NCBI RefSeq assembly: GCF_000218685.1
Contig: NW_006763291.1
Span: 2,963,173 to 3,027,172 of the forward strand
DNA: 64,000 nucleotides
Direction of reading: 5' to 3'
Origin: Serpula lacrymans var. lacrymans S7.9
Lineage: Eukaryota; Basidiomycota; Agaricomycetes; Boletales; Serpulaceae
Shown here: piece by piece, positions 1 through 10,503 of the stretch
How positions within the stretch are numbered: position 1 is the stretch's first letter
How the letters are laid out: every line of letters starts with the position of its first letter
The notes under the pieces: model-generated
What the model saw: only the letters and a program-made list of their open reading frames with translations
Told to the model about the DNA's origin: nothing
Database searches by the model: none
Program-made: the position numbers and the translations under genes

Positions 1-1867
1 GCGAAGTCAGAGGCGTCGGTTTCTAGTTTGAATGGGTCGTCGTCGTTTGGTATAGCAAGGGTGGGGGCAGTAGTAAGCGTTTTCTTCAACGTTTCAAAGG
101 ACGTCTCTTGTTCGTCTTTCCAGGTCCAGTCAACTTTTCCGGTGAGTACAGTGAGTGGTTTCGCAATTCGTCCGTATTCTTTGACAAATCGTCGATAGAA
201 ATTGGAGAACCCTAAGAATGATTGGAGTTCTCTTTTGTTCTTTGGTGCGGGCCAGTCAGCGACCGCTGCGACTTTTAACGGATCCATACAGATAGTGTCT
301 TTGGAGATGATCATGCCTAAGTACTCGACTTCCTGTTTCTCGAATTCGCACTTCTCTGGTTTAAGATACAACTGGTTTTGTTGCAGAATACGGAGGACTT
401 TGGTGACTATTTGGCGATGTTCTTCGAGTGTTTCCGTGAAGATCATGATATCGTCTAAATATACAATAACTTTTCCTTCCGTGATCAGTTCTCTTAGGAG
501 GTGGTCCATCATGGTCTGGAAGGTTGCTGGCGAGTTGGTAAGTCCGAAAAACATGACAAGGGGTTCAAACAGGCCGTGATTGGTCCTGAAAGCGGCCTTG
601 TGTTCGTCTCCTTCTTGGATTCGGACGTTGTTGTATCCCCATTGTACGTCTAGTTTCGTGAAGTAATTGGCACCTTTGAGTTTATCGATGAGTTCGGATA
701 TGAGGGGGAGGGTATAGCGATTCTTTATGGTAAGCTCATTCAGCTTGCGATAGTCTTGGACAGGGCGTAGTGAACCATCTTTCTTTTTGATAAAGAAGAA
801 TGGTGATGCGTAAGGTGATTTGGATACTCGAATCCGTCCACTTGTTAGGTTTTCGTTAAGGAATTTGTCTAGATGGTGTTGTTTGTCTCGGCTAAGAGGG
901 TACATTTTGCAGTCAAGACCATTAGCCTCGGGTATTAGCTCAATTGCATGGTCCCAAGGACGTTTCGGGGGAAGTTTGTCAAATGATTCTTTGGTGAAGA
1001 CAGGTTCGAATTTGTGGTAGATTGGCGGAACGACATCTCGGAAAGTGAGCTTTGACTTTGCCTTTTCGGAGGATTCAGCGATTTGTTGACTTTTAGTGGC
1101 AAAGGCGTTCAACTCTAGCTGTGTTATCTCTATGATTCGTGTTTCAAGATCAACAGCTAGAACTTTATCCCCTTCTTCAGGATGATACTCCAGATCATCA
1201 GCAGGGAAGGTAATCTTGTTGGTCCGCCAATCAATTGTTGGATTCGTCAGTATCAGCCAGTCGTATCCAAGCAGTATGCGTGGTGAAAGTAGGGATGCTA
1301 CGATGGCATCTATTAAATGTTCTTTTCCTTTCACATTGATGTGAAGAGTGACGTAGTGTGTTACTTTCTGGGATCGACCATCGGCTCCTGCGGCATCAAG
1401 AGGGACGGGAAGAGGCGTAGTATTGAGGGTATACTTGTCAACCAGGCTTCGATCAATAACTGAGTTGGTGCAACCAGAGTCGATAAGGGTTGGGACGGTG
1501 AATGTCTGTCTGTCGTCTATGGTACTCACTTGAGAAATGACATGGAGGCTTCGTTTTGATGTGGGGTTGTGCGGCGAGGTGTAAGCATGGATGCGTTCTA
1601 CAATATTCTCTTCGTCGTGGTTCTTTAGCATCTGTATCGCTTGCAAGGTGATATGCTCGTAGTGATCTTTATGGGCCCAGTTTCGTAACAGAGCTCTTGC
1701 TCTTTCTGGTTTCTGGTCTTTGATTCGTCTGGCCAACCATTCCGGTGAATGTGGCTTTGCGTAGGTTTCGGTTACAGCACGTAGATGTTGATCAACTCGT
1801 TTCATTGCAGTCGTTGGTAATATACGAGGGTTAAGTACAACATTTCGGGTCAGAGAGTCCGTGCTTA
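1..1867 (-). CDS. pol: pol polyprotein (protease, reverse transcriptase, start of RNase H), partial
   Basis: The frame is open without a stop from the gag terminator region to the window edge. It lies in the -1 frame relative to gag, so expression by -1 frameshifting is likely, but I see no canonical slippery heptamer. In order there is an aspartic protease with the motif LIDSGCTN (near 1470-1485), then a reverse transcriptase with the conserved LTKLD-type and FFGLTNSPATF segments. The catalytic box YLDD is at 451-462, and the RNase H domain begins at the left edge. No disabling change is visible in this part, in contrast to gag. Function: copies the element's RNA into DNA inside virus-like particles. 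Confidence 0.85.
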
Positions 1868-2926
1868 CTCCTGACCTTTCTGAAAATCCTTCGGGGGTGC
1901 TTCGATTTCTTTTAATGACGATGTAGTGGGAGTGTCTTTGGTTTCCTCCGTTTCCATATATCGTATTGCCATCTTTCCATGTGGGCAATTTCTAGCAATG
2001 TGGCCTCATTCGCCACAGTTGTAACAAGTAACATTCGGGTTGGGCCGATGTTGTCTCTGCGTGTTGGAACTCCCAATCTCCATAGGTACACCTGATCCTC
2101 CAAACGTTCCTGCTGTGTTTGGATGGACTGCATTCTGGGGCAGTAGTCTATGAGATGGAGTATAATACGGTCGCTGTTGGATATACCGTGGTCTTCGCGT
2201 CTCTGTTCGCGGTACTGTCTGTCGATGCTGTGGCGGAGGGTAGTCTTGGTTCTGCTGATAGCGCGGTTGATATCGTTGGTAGTGAGTTGGCAGCCTCTGT
2301 TGAGGTGGTTTATCTCTCCTCCTTTCCAGATTAAGTTCTTCATTTCGCTGTTCCCATTTCCTTGCCGCTGCCTTCCACTCTAAGTACGTGGTGGGTAGGT
2401 TTTCCTGTTGCGAGATACGATCACGAAGGAATTGAGAGAGGTTGCGGCGAAGGATACTGTGAATGAACGGATAACTTTCATCTGCGTCTGGTGGTAATCC
2501 CGCTTCCATAAGTTTGGATTCGAGTCCTCCAAAGTATGCATCTACCGTCATCTCTCGCTGTTTGTAATCGTGAAGGGCAATCTCTGCTTTCAACTTGAGA
2601 TGGGGGTCCAGGAATTCGTTATCTAATTCCTTGATGAATTCTGAGATAGTTCCCCAATTTCGCGGTGCAAATAGGTCTCCTAGCACTGCGGTTTTGTTGT
2701 TGAAATTCGCCTTCCATGTATGACAGGCGTCATTGGCTTTATCGGACGAGATTCGGGATAATGCAAAGAGGATTTTGGAGGAGTTGGTTTGGAAACTTCT
2801 GGGATAGGCGAAAAAGTAGTTTGCTAAAGCGTTCTTCCAGTCAACGTATGTTTCCTTTTTACCGATGAATTCGAATGGAGGAGTGGCAAGGACAGCTTTG
2901 CTTCCTTGATTTGTTTCGTCGGCCAT
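1865..2926 (-). pseudogene. gag: gag (capsid/nucleocapsid) with in-frame TGA in the zinc knuckle
   Basis: The first ATG is at 2926. The frame is open further upstream to a stop at 3104-3106, and the added segment is rich in P, D and E, so the true start may be farther upstream. The product has the usual Ty3 gag helical region followed by a basic Q/R/P-rich segment and a CCHC zinc knuckle that begins CYNCGE. Directly after this comes TGA (2006-2008), then GHIARNC in the same frame and a short tail to TAA at 1865-1867. A CGA-to-TGA change would explain the stop. Without readthrough the knuckle is cut in half and the -1 frame of pol is not reached. Confidence 0.8.
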
Positions 2927-3194
2927 TGCTGCCGCTAGATCAGGTTCAAGGTCCAAAGATTCCTGATCGAGCCAATCGTCGGGTTGGTTTTCGGGTTCTG
3001 GAGTCGGAGGTGGGGGAGGAAAGTTTTCTGGTCCTGCTGATTGATACAGATCGTCTGGTTCTAGAGCTTCCGCAGCAGCTCCTAGAGATTGTGGGGAGGT
3101 GTGTCAGGAGTGACCAGAGGACGGGGTTCTTGATAGGGCTCCAGATTTTTAACGGGTTAGATAACGGGTTTTTTAGATAACGAGTCTCTTTTAT

Positions 3195-4830
3195 TTACTC
3201 AAAGTCTGGGTCAAACGTGAAGTTACTAGGGAAGTCTCCTCCTTCTGCTTCTCGGGGCCTCCAGTATTCTACGCTTTGAGTAGACTCTTCACTTTCCGAC
3301 TCGGTTTCGCTGCTAGATTCTCCTCCAAGTATATCTGTTAATGAACTTCCTGTTTCTCGTTCTATCCTTTCTGCGCAAGGTGCAAAAAGTTGTTCAACCG
3401 ACGGGATGAGCGGTGTTTCTCCTCTTCGACCTTGGTAGGTGTAAGAGTATTGCGAATAGATACGAGTTCGTGAGCTATGGTTGATAACGGCCCAGAAATC
3501 GCTTTGGAGTACTGTAACAATGAAACGTTCGGGGTGATCAGATTGTTGGTTAACAACAAATGGAGTGAGAATTTCTAGGATCCAGTAATATTCGTCGACG
3601 TATTCAGAAACGTGTTGAATGTTGTCGATTTCGGTCGTGTAGTCTTCTCCGTCACGGGATTTCCTCTGAGCAGTCGCGATGAGCTGATCAAATCGTGCTA
3701 ACGCAGCAACAACTCGTCGAATGTGATCTTTAGTAGAGGGCGTGACGATTATAATAGAAGTGCTGTGTTGAAGACCAAACCGCGGCCCGAATGCGTCAAG
3801 ATCTTGGACTTCAGGGAGGTAGAGAGTTCGGCGAAGTCGTGTCAGATATTGGACAATAGAAAGGTGGTCCAGATGATTGCCGATGCAGAAGTACTGGATG
3901 GGTTGGTAACTGACAGAAGAGGCGGAGTAGGTGTCGTAGTAGTCGGATGTAAAAAATGAGGACGGGATATCGTATGTAGGTTCCTCGTTAGGCCTCTTCC
4001 TTAACACAATGCTGCAAAGCAAGGTGTGTTCGAAGTCGTAAGGGAGGAGGCGGCTGGGTATGTCTGGAAAAATGAGAGGGCGGATTCGATAAAGATCGAG
4101 GAGATCTGGGATGTGGCTCTGCGAAATAAGTTGCAGGTTTCGTTCTTGTACGTTGGCTATTCCTTTCAAAAGCTTAACCCTCTGAGTGTTCTCGTAACTC
4201 GGGCGTACTAGGCTCTCGAAGTAGTCTATCAACGGAATTTGTTCGTGCCGCAGGGATATGAAGATTAAAAGTTCTCTCCGTGCTCTGTCGGAGATGTTGG
4301 AGTATCTCCTCGAGACTGCGAGAATTTCTCCTACAGATGGCGGAATGGTAAAAGATGGATTGGGTGAGAGCGAGTGCGTCGTTTATGTCGAGGATGATAT
4401 CCTCGATCGGATCAATTGGAGAAGACGAAGCAGAGGAGTCTTGATACAACTCAGTGATCTGTTCGACCGTTCCTTCCACGTCTGGAGTACGGGCTTCGGT
4501 AGGGACGGGGAGGACCGGGAGCAGTTTGTTGAGAGCTGCGAGGAAATCTCTCTGGTGTCTGCGGTCCGCTTCTGATACCCACTCTTCTGAGAGCTGTTGG
4601 GAGGTAGACACGATGGAGGTATATGACGTCGCTGACGAGTCCGGTTTGTAGGTATCTGATGATGGCAAAGAACGCAAAGAATTGGATGAGAGCGGTGATG
4701 GTAGAGAAGGCGTCCAGTTTGAGAAGACTGAACGACAATAGGTGTAATGGTGTGGATAGTGAGAGGTCGATGACGATAGTGAGGAGAGGGATAGGGATGG
4801 TAGAGAGGTGGAGAAGGTGATGATGAAGGT
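3195..4830 (-). pseudogene. Pre-gag coding region of unknown function, in two overlapping frames
   Basis: Two long minus-strand frames lie between the 5' LTR and gag. Frame A is open from about 4830 to 4174 and is Ser/Pro-rich and then helical. Frame B is open from about 4232 to 3195 (345 codons). It is tyrosine-rich and ends in a Ser/Glu-rich acidic tail (residues GGESSSETESESEES). They overlap by about 59 bp and neither frame opens with an ATG, so the simplest reading is one protein of about 550 residues broken by a frameshift. I do not recognise a domain. Standard Ty3 elements have no ORF here. It could instead be an N-terminal gag extension or a captured host gene. Confidence 0.55.
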
Positions 4831-4922
4831 TTAGACCGGTGCGGTGGCAACGACAGTCTTTTTCAGGGTGTAAGGAAACGGTTTTCCAAAGAGGGGCTCT
4901 GGAAAAGGATTTGAGGTAGGTG

Positions 4923-4933
4923 AGTTCAATATT
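4923..4933 (-). other. Primer-binding site, self-priming type
   Basis: One base inside the LTR end, the sense (minus) strand reads AATATTGAACT. This is the exact reverse complement of AGTTCAATATT at 5054-5064, which lies about 30 bases downstream of the TATA box in the LTR and so at the predicted transcript 5' end. Eleven bases is the length used by Tf1 of fission yeast for self-priming. No match to a tRNA 3' end (TGG start) is seen. Confidence 0.75.
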
Positions 4934-4934
4934 T

Positions 4935-5896
4935 TGTCAGGCAACAAATATGAAGCTATATAACAAAGCCCAATGTCTGGTCAAGTCCTTCCTTGAAGGC
5001 GGTGAATCAGAGTATGAGAATGAAGAGTATCGGTAAGAGCGCAAATCCAAACTAATATTGAACTGGAGAACAATACATCGAGTATGTACTTCTCTATATA
5101 GTGAACGGCGATGGTCAGACCGAGAAAGGGAAGTACTGAGAAAGTGGTCTGACCAGCTAGCTAACCAATAAGAAAAAAGGAAGAAAGTAGTCTGATCTAT
5201 CGTATTTACTAATCGTATGAGAAAACGTATTGGTAAGGGATGTACGATTGGCTGTATCAGTAAGCCCATGAGAAGGCGCTGACTCACAACCTTCTTCGCC
5301 TATCAATATTCCTCCGAAGTATTCCCAGACATAGCACTGGATTGTGACTATGTCATCTGGATATCTTCTCGAGGGTCGACAACAAGTCTACCTCGTTGTA
5401 GGTACGATAGAACGTGAGTGTGAAGAGAGAATAAGAAGAAAAATGATAAAAGTAATAAGACACCTGCTGTAATCTCTAGTCCAAGGGCAAGAGGAGTGAC
5501 GGGGATCGAGTCTGCTAACCACGACATGACGGGAATGCGATAAGAAAAATCGATTCCTCACACTATACCGAGTTAACGGAGGGATGAAGGCTCAAATCAA
5601 ACAAGTAGCGTTACAAATAGCGATTGAGAATTAATCAACGACTGAGGAAAGTATGTACATGGTGGTCTACTATATATATGTTTCTGAAAGTCAGCCATGA
5701 GGCGCTGACTGATGTTCTTTGTAATGGTTCTAGACTCTTGTCACGTGATGGTCACATGATCTGATATAACTACGTATTATGTTATCCGCGCTAAAGCAGC
5801 AGCTTAACATATCTTATCTGTCATGTGATCAGATATCAAAGAAAATGAAAAAGGGAACTAGCGCTCAGATTAGCGCTTCTGGTTCAAGTCGTGACA
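4935..5896 (-). repeat. 5' LTR of element 1 (962 bp)
   Basis: On the minus strand it starts TGTCACGACTTG at 5896 and ends CCTGACA at 4935, giving TGTCA/TGACA inverted ends. The primer-binding site follows one base later. It contains a TATA box (5093-5101) and the predicted transcript start at 5064. The matching 3' LTR would lie left of the window, so the limits rest on end sequence and the adjoining primer site only. Confidence 0.7.
5093..5101 (-). promoter_or_regulatory. TATA box of element 1 LTR
   Basis: The minus strand reads ACTATATAG. The self-priming 11-mer begins at 5064, about 30 bases downstream, which is the usual TATA-to-start spacing. This supports 5064 as the transcript start. 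Confidence 0.65.
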
Positions 5897-6247
5897 TAGG
5901 ACCAAGTTAGTTGAGAGTAATCAACAGGAGGACTCGCTGAGGAGTCTCCTTGATCTATTAGGGTATATACAATATTCTACTACAGGTTTGTTTGTACACA
6001 TGTACTATACAGTTGTTAAGGATGGTGGCTGATGATGTCATAGGGTGCAACCCTTGTGACCAGCTCCACCATGTGAGAGAGTTGTAACTATAAATAAAAA
6101 GGAGGCAGTGCAGCACAAGAAAGTGGAAGGGATAAATGGAGTTTAAAATTAAAGGAAAGTGCTGTATGGCACCAGTGTCCAAAAATGATAAGGAAAGTTT
6201 AAAGGGGAGAATGAAAGTTGAATGTCCAAAAATTGTGTATTGTAACA
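5897..6247 (-). repeat. Truncated solo LTR of the element 2 family
   Basis: This segment aligns by eye with the LTRs at 7422-7838 and 16639-17118. It shares the hairpin GGAGGACTC..GAGTCTCC, the TACTACAGGTTTGTTTGTACA segment and the end TATTGTAACA at 6247. It stops at the exact start of the element 1 LTR (5896), so element 1 appears to have inserted into it. The rest of this LTR should lie beyond element 1, outside the window. Confidence 0.75.
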
Positions 6248-7421
6248 CCATATGTTTTCTCCATATGTTCTTATGTTCCTCATGGACTCTGCAGTTTATA
6301 CCTTATGTTACACTTCTCTCATATAATTTCTCCTCGCTAGATAATTATCCACATAGAACTTTGCACCTACATTACAAGCTACTCATTATAAGCTCCACTC
6401 CCTCCAATAGTATATACAGTAAGTTGTAACTCCTGGCCATCAGGAAATCAGTGAGAATTATAACAGGCCTTATAAGGCCTTAAAAACCAGATAATGTTAC
6501 GCTTGTGATGTATAAGCTTGGTAACAAGAGGGTTTCTGGATGTGGAAGTGGTTTCTGATAAGCCCATGGACAACGGGTTTGAGACGTATTCTGAAATAGC
6601 TGAAGGGTTTCAATATGAATACCAAGTTGCACTGTTGAAGCGTACAATCGTATTGGAGATGTTAACTACAATACAAGTGGCTATATATACTGTCCTACTT
6701 TAGGGTAGGTGTTTGTGTTGAACAAACGGCAACGGGTGAGAAACTACAACGAGTAACAAGTGTGGGAAATAGTAATGAGTAGTGGTAGGTAGCTACTCAA
6801 AGAAGAAATAAAGTCTGTACGAGTCACAGTTTGTAACAGACAATATCTTTAATTAGTATAAGACTGATGGTCAGATTTGTAAGGGCTTATATAGCTAGAT
6901 TGGGTAAAAGTTGTTCATCACCAATATAAGGCTGATGGTGTTGTATTGGGTTGTAATTCTGTTGTATAATACTGATGCCAGAATGTAATGTCTAGAACTG
7001 AATATAATGCTAGCTACAGTTTATCACTTTCGGCGAGGTTATCAGAGTGATACAAGTTGAAAGTGTCAGAACTCATTGTAAAAAAAACCTACATGTTGCA
7101 AAATATCAATAATATCAGAGTGATTGCACGGTTAAAACACTTTATAAGTCACATCTGTACTGTGTCAGTTATACAATGTATCAGGACAACAGACACCATA
7201 AGGTGTTATAATATTTGTTTTACTGACTCATGTGCTATCTGGCTGGTTTCTCATATATGGTATCCATAGTACTTGGGCTCAAGAAGTATTCAGCTCATTG
7301 CAATTAAAACATTATATAACATAGTACAGAAGCAATACAAAATGAGAGAGAACATTCCTATGCATTGGTGTTGGTACGAGAGAAAACCAACTGGGAAGGC
7401 AGTGCAAAACGGACCTAATAT
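6248..7421. other. AT-rich non-coding spacer between LTRs
   Basis: No believable gene is seen; the ORFs are short and AT-driven. A loosely repeated motif (TATAAGACTGATGGT, TATAAGGCTGATGGT, TATAATACTGATGCC) occurs near 6857, 6930 and 6966. It could be the remains of an older repeat. Confidence 0.5.
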
Positions 7422-7838
7422 TGTAACAACCAAGAGTTTGTTACTCTGGCACACAACTAGAACCAACCAGAGAGATAAAATGATGAGGGAGTGGTTACCC
7501 TTAAGGCTTCAACAAGTTAGTTGTGAGGATACAATAGGAGGACTCGCTGAGGAGTCTCCTTGATCTATTGGTCTATATATACTACTACAGGTTTGTTTGT
7601 ACATGTGTACTATACAGTTGATAGAGGCAGTGGCTGATGATGTCATGGGGCCTAGCCCGTGTGACCAGCTCCACTGCGTGAGAGACTTGTATTTAAAAAT
7701 AAAGAAAGGCAGTGTAGTGCGAGAAGGTGGAGTTTGAACAAAAGGGAAAGTGCTGCATGGCACAGTGTGTGAAAACTACAGAAGAAAGTTGAAGAGGAGA
7801 ATGAAATTTAAAGGTCCGAAAATTGTGTTATTGTAACA
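7422..7838 (-). repeat. 3' LTR of element 2 (417 bp)
   Basis: Starts TGTAACAACC at 7422 and ends TTGTAACA at 7838 on the plus strand. The minus-strand TATA (ATATATAG, 7573-7580) lies about 32 bases before AGCGAGTCCT (7539-7548), the predicted transcript start. A hairpin made by GGAGGACTC and GAGTCTCC overlaps this start. Confidence 0.85.
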
Positions 7839-7853
7839 CTACCCCCCTTCCAA
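7839..7853 (-). other. Polypurine tract of element 2
   Basis: The minus strand reads TTGGAAGGGGGGTAG directly before the 3' LTR, the expected place for the plus-strand primer of reverse transcription. Confidence 0.7.
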
Positions 7854-7935
7854 GGCTCGACTTCCAGGCGAGACCAAGTACCGGAGGTAGTAGTTAAATT
7901 TTTGGGCATAGGTTGAAAAAGGGAATAAAAAATGT

Positions 7936-9247
7936 TCAAATGCATGCTTCTAAGCTCCTAGGAGCTGAGGGATTTTTAGAATAAAATCTGCAAACAGTGT
8001 CACAAGAATTGTCCAGATGGGCTTTTGGTTCCCACGTTCTGACCTCATCTCCATAGCCCTTCCATAGGACTAGGAACTCTAATTTTCCACGCTTCAAGCG
8101 TGCATCCACCACTTGTTCGACCTTGAACTCTTCTTCACCTTCCTGGGTGACTACAACCGGTCTGGGCCGGTCTACGCGCTGTCCTGGCAGCGGTCCTTTG
8201 TAGGGTTTCACACGGCTAATATTTACCGTGGGTACCACTCTCATTCGTTTTGGGAGTTCCAGCTCCACTGCATTGGGTTTAACTTCCTTAATCCGGTAAG
8301 GTCCGATCCACTTTTCGGTCAGTTTTCTAGACTGCCAATCTTTTAACTTTAAGTGGTCGGTATCTAACCAGACCAGGTCGCCAACCTTGTAGTCAGGGGC
8401 CTTAGAGTGTCTACGCTCTGCCCTGTCCTTCATCTGCTCTGCAGTTCTAAATAGCACCTTGCACGTTTCATCTAAGACGGATTTCATGTCCTTGACCATA
8501 TTCTCAGCAGCTTTGTTCTTGCTTCTTCCAGGTTCTACACCCATTCTAGGGAGGTACAATCTTGTCACCTCGAATGGTGCCTTTCCTGTAGCCAACGACT
8601 GTTTGATATTATACGAGAACTGGGCTATCTTGAACCACTTGGCCCAATCCGTCTGTCTGTCATTAATAAATATTCGGAGATATTGTTTCAACTCCTGGTT
8701 GAGTCTCTCCGTTTGTCCATCAGTTTGGGGATGGAATGCCATCGATAATTTAGGTTTGATGCCCAGCATCTGGCATAGTTCTTTCGTAAATTCGCTAGTG
8801 AATTGTGGTCCTCTATTGGAGATAACCATTTCCGGCAATCCATGGATAGACCATACAAAATCTTTATATAAATCTGCCATACCAGCGGCGGTAATGGTTT
8901 TATTGGTGGGAATAAATACTACTTCTTTGGAGAAGCGATCCACTACCACCATTACTGAATCATACCCGTTTGACTCAGGCAGATCTGTTGTAAAGTGGAC
9001 CAATATATCTTGACATGGACCAGCTGGTATTGGATTTGGCATTAGTTTACCGGCCGGCGGTTGATGTGAGTTTTTTTGCCATGGCACATCTCAGACAGGA
9101 TTTTACGTATTCCTGTACGTCTTTGACCATGCCAGGCCACATGTAGTTTCTGGAGATCAACTCCATCGTTTGTTGCCACCCAGGGTGCCCAGCCACTGGA
9201 GTGTCGTGATGTCTATCTATTGCCTTGATCCTTGCAGATTCAGGCAC
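7936..9247 (-). pseudogene. pol: pol: integrase and chromodomain, frameshifted, catalytic Asp lost
   Basis: The upstream part (9247-9047) carries the HHCC zinc-binding region, with HHDTPVAGHPG and CLRCAMAK. A run of seven T on the plus strand (9071-9077) shifts the frame into the next ORF (9087-7936). The integrase core follows with its first Asp in FTTDLP. The second catalytic Asp is replaced: VISNRGPQF where the family has a D (codon AAT at 8815-8817). The Glu in QTDGQTERLNQEL is present. The C-terminus has a chromodomain (LEFLVLWKGYGDEVRTWEP), which defines chromoviruses and targets heterochromatin. The asparagine change alone should abolish integration. Confidence 0.85.
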
Positions 9248-10189
9248 ATAGATTTTGTTTTAAAATGGAAGAGCCCGTCTTCCCATAAATAGTTGTCATT
9301 GCCATCAAGGAGTGCCTTCTCTTCTGAGGAGATGTCTTTCTTGAAGACTTCCAGAAGATCTGAATTCTGTCTGATTCGAATATTGGCAACCTAGACAAGT
9401 ACACTGCGTAGCGAGCCTGTCTTTGGTTCAAGTCTCGGGCCATCATAAAATGCTCCAGATTCTTATGATTGGTCCAAATTTCAAATTGGTGCCTAGCACC
9501 TTCTAAGTAGTGCCACCAGTGCTCTAGAGCTCTAACGATGGCCAGCATCTCTTTATCATATATTTGATAGTTGCGCTCTGTAGGCGACAAACTATGCGAT
9601 AAATAGGCACAAGGTCTCCAAAGATCATCAGGGCATTTAATTGATAAAATAGCCCCAGTAGCAAAATCCGAAGAGTCGGTTTCTAGCCGGAACTCTTTGT
9701 CTAATTCTGGAAATGCTAATATGGGTGCTGTTGTAAATGCCTGTTTAAGCTTATCAAAAGCTTCTTGTTCCTTGGCACCCCAATGCCAAACAATGTCCTT
9801 TTTAGTGAGATTGTTCAATGGTCTTGTTATTTTTGCGAAGTTTTCTACAAATCTTCGGTAGAAATTGCCTAGGCCAAGGAAGGCCCTAACTCCTTTGATG
9901 CGAGTAGGTTTGAGCCAGTCCAATATAGCTTGAACTTTCTCAGGGTCCATCCTGATTCCATTCTGGCTAATTATCATACTGAGGAAGTCTACTTCCTTCA
10001 CTTTAAAGTTATGTTTCTCGGATTTGATGAATAGGTCCCGTTCCTGTAAGCGTCAAAGGACTTCTTGCACGATCCTGTCATGCTCAGCCTCATTGTCCGA
10101 CTTTGTAAATATTAATAAATCGTCAATGTAAATGACAACACAGTTTTCCATATCCGCAAAAATCTCATTCATCATGCTCTGGAAGGTCG
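9240..10189 (-). pseudogene. pol: pol: reverse transcriptase C-terminal half and RNase H
   Basis: Contains the YIDDLLIF catalytic box of reverse transcriptase (near 10110-10135), then FLGLGNFYRRFVENFA, the RNase H start LETDSSDFATGAIL and the YDKEMLAIVRALEHW segment. A TGA at 10053-10055 interrupts the frame between VQEVL and RLQERDLF, where CGA is expected. The end of RNase H is shortened and shifted near 9390, and a further shift occurs in an A-rich run near 9255-9265. The upstream half lies beyond the insertion at 10194-12003. Confidence 0.8.
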
Positions 10190-10503
10190 CCGGTGTCATG
10201 CACCAAAGTTGATTGGTAGCATGGACAGGTGTCAATAATGAAGCGAATATTCAAAAGACTCGCCTTTGCGCCACACAGGCACAGTGCCACATGGAATAGT
10301 AATTAATATTGCCCTTTTTGAACTTGTGGCTGATCAGCACCACCTCTATTAGGCAATCCAGTCACGCTCACCTTTGCTTTTCCATCCGGTACTTTCCGTG
10401 TTTCGGCATTTCAGCAAATTTTCGCGTTGCCACTGGCTACACATTGCATTGCGCCCTCGCTTTTGTTGTTTCCCTTCCTCCCCTTCCTTTGCCTAGCCCC
10501 ACC

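Larger units (their letters stand above)
1..5896 (-). mobile_element. Ty3-type LTR retrotransposon (element 1), left-truncated by window
   Basis: Reading the minus strand from 5896 downward there is a 5' LTR, a primer-binding site, an unusual pre-gag coding region, gag with a zinc knuckle, and pol with protease and reverse transcriptase running off position 1. The order protease then reverse transcriptase then RNase H is seen directly. The Ty3 assignment follows from the DSG protease motif, the YLDD reverse transcriptase box and the style of the RNase H start. The 3' end and 3' LTR are outside the window, so integrase cannot be checked. The primer-binding site complementary to the element's own transcript start places it with Tf1/sushi-type self-priming elements (inference). 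Confidence 0.9.

Noticed and set aside
1912..2343. 143-codon minus-strand ORF over gag
   Set aside because: It is the +1 frame of gag, starts at a non-ATG codon and has no retroelement motif.
5925..5955. Hammerhead ribozyme in the LTR because of CTGAGGAG next to a stem
   Set aside because: The core needs a GAAA box after stem II; none is present in any of the three LTR copies, and the sequence is better explained as a hairpin plus the self-priming site.
7417..7421. A 5-bp target duplication of element 2 (AATAT against GTATT)
   Set aside because: The two flanks do not match; either they have mutated or the LTRs come from recombined copies.
10309..10503. Upstream extension of the LTR-borne ORF to 245 codons
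   Set aside because: The extension has no ATG; the ATG at 10504 has an ideal context and begins the conserved part.
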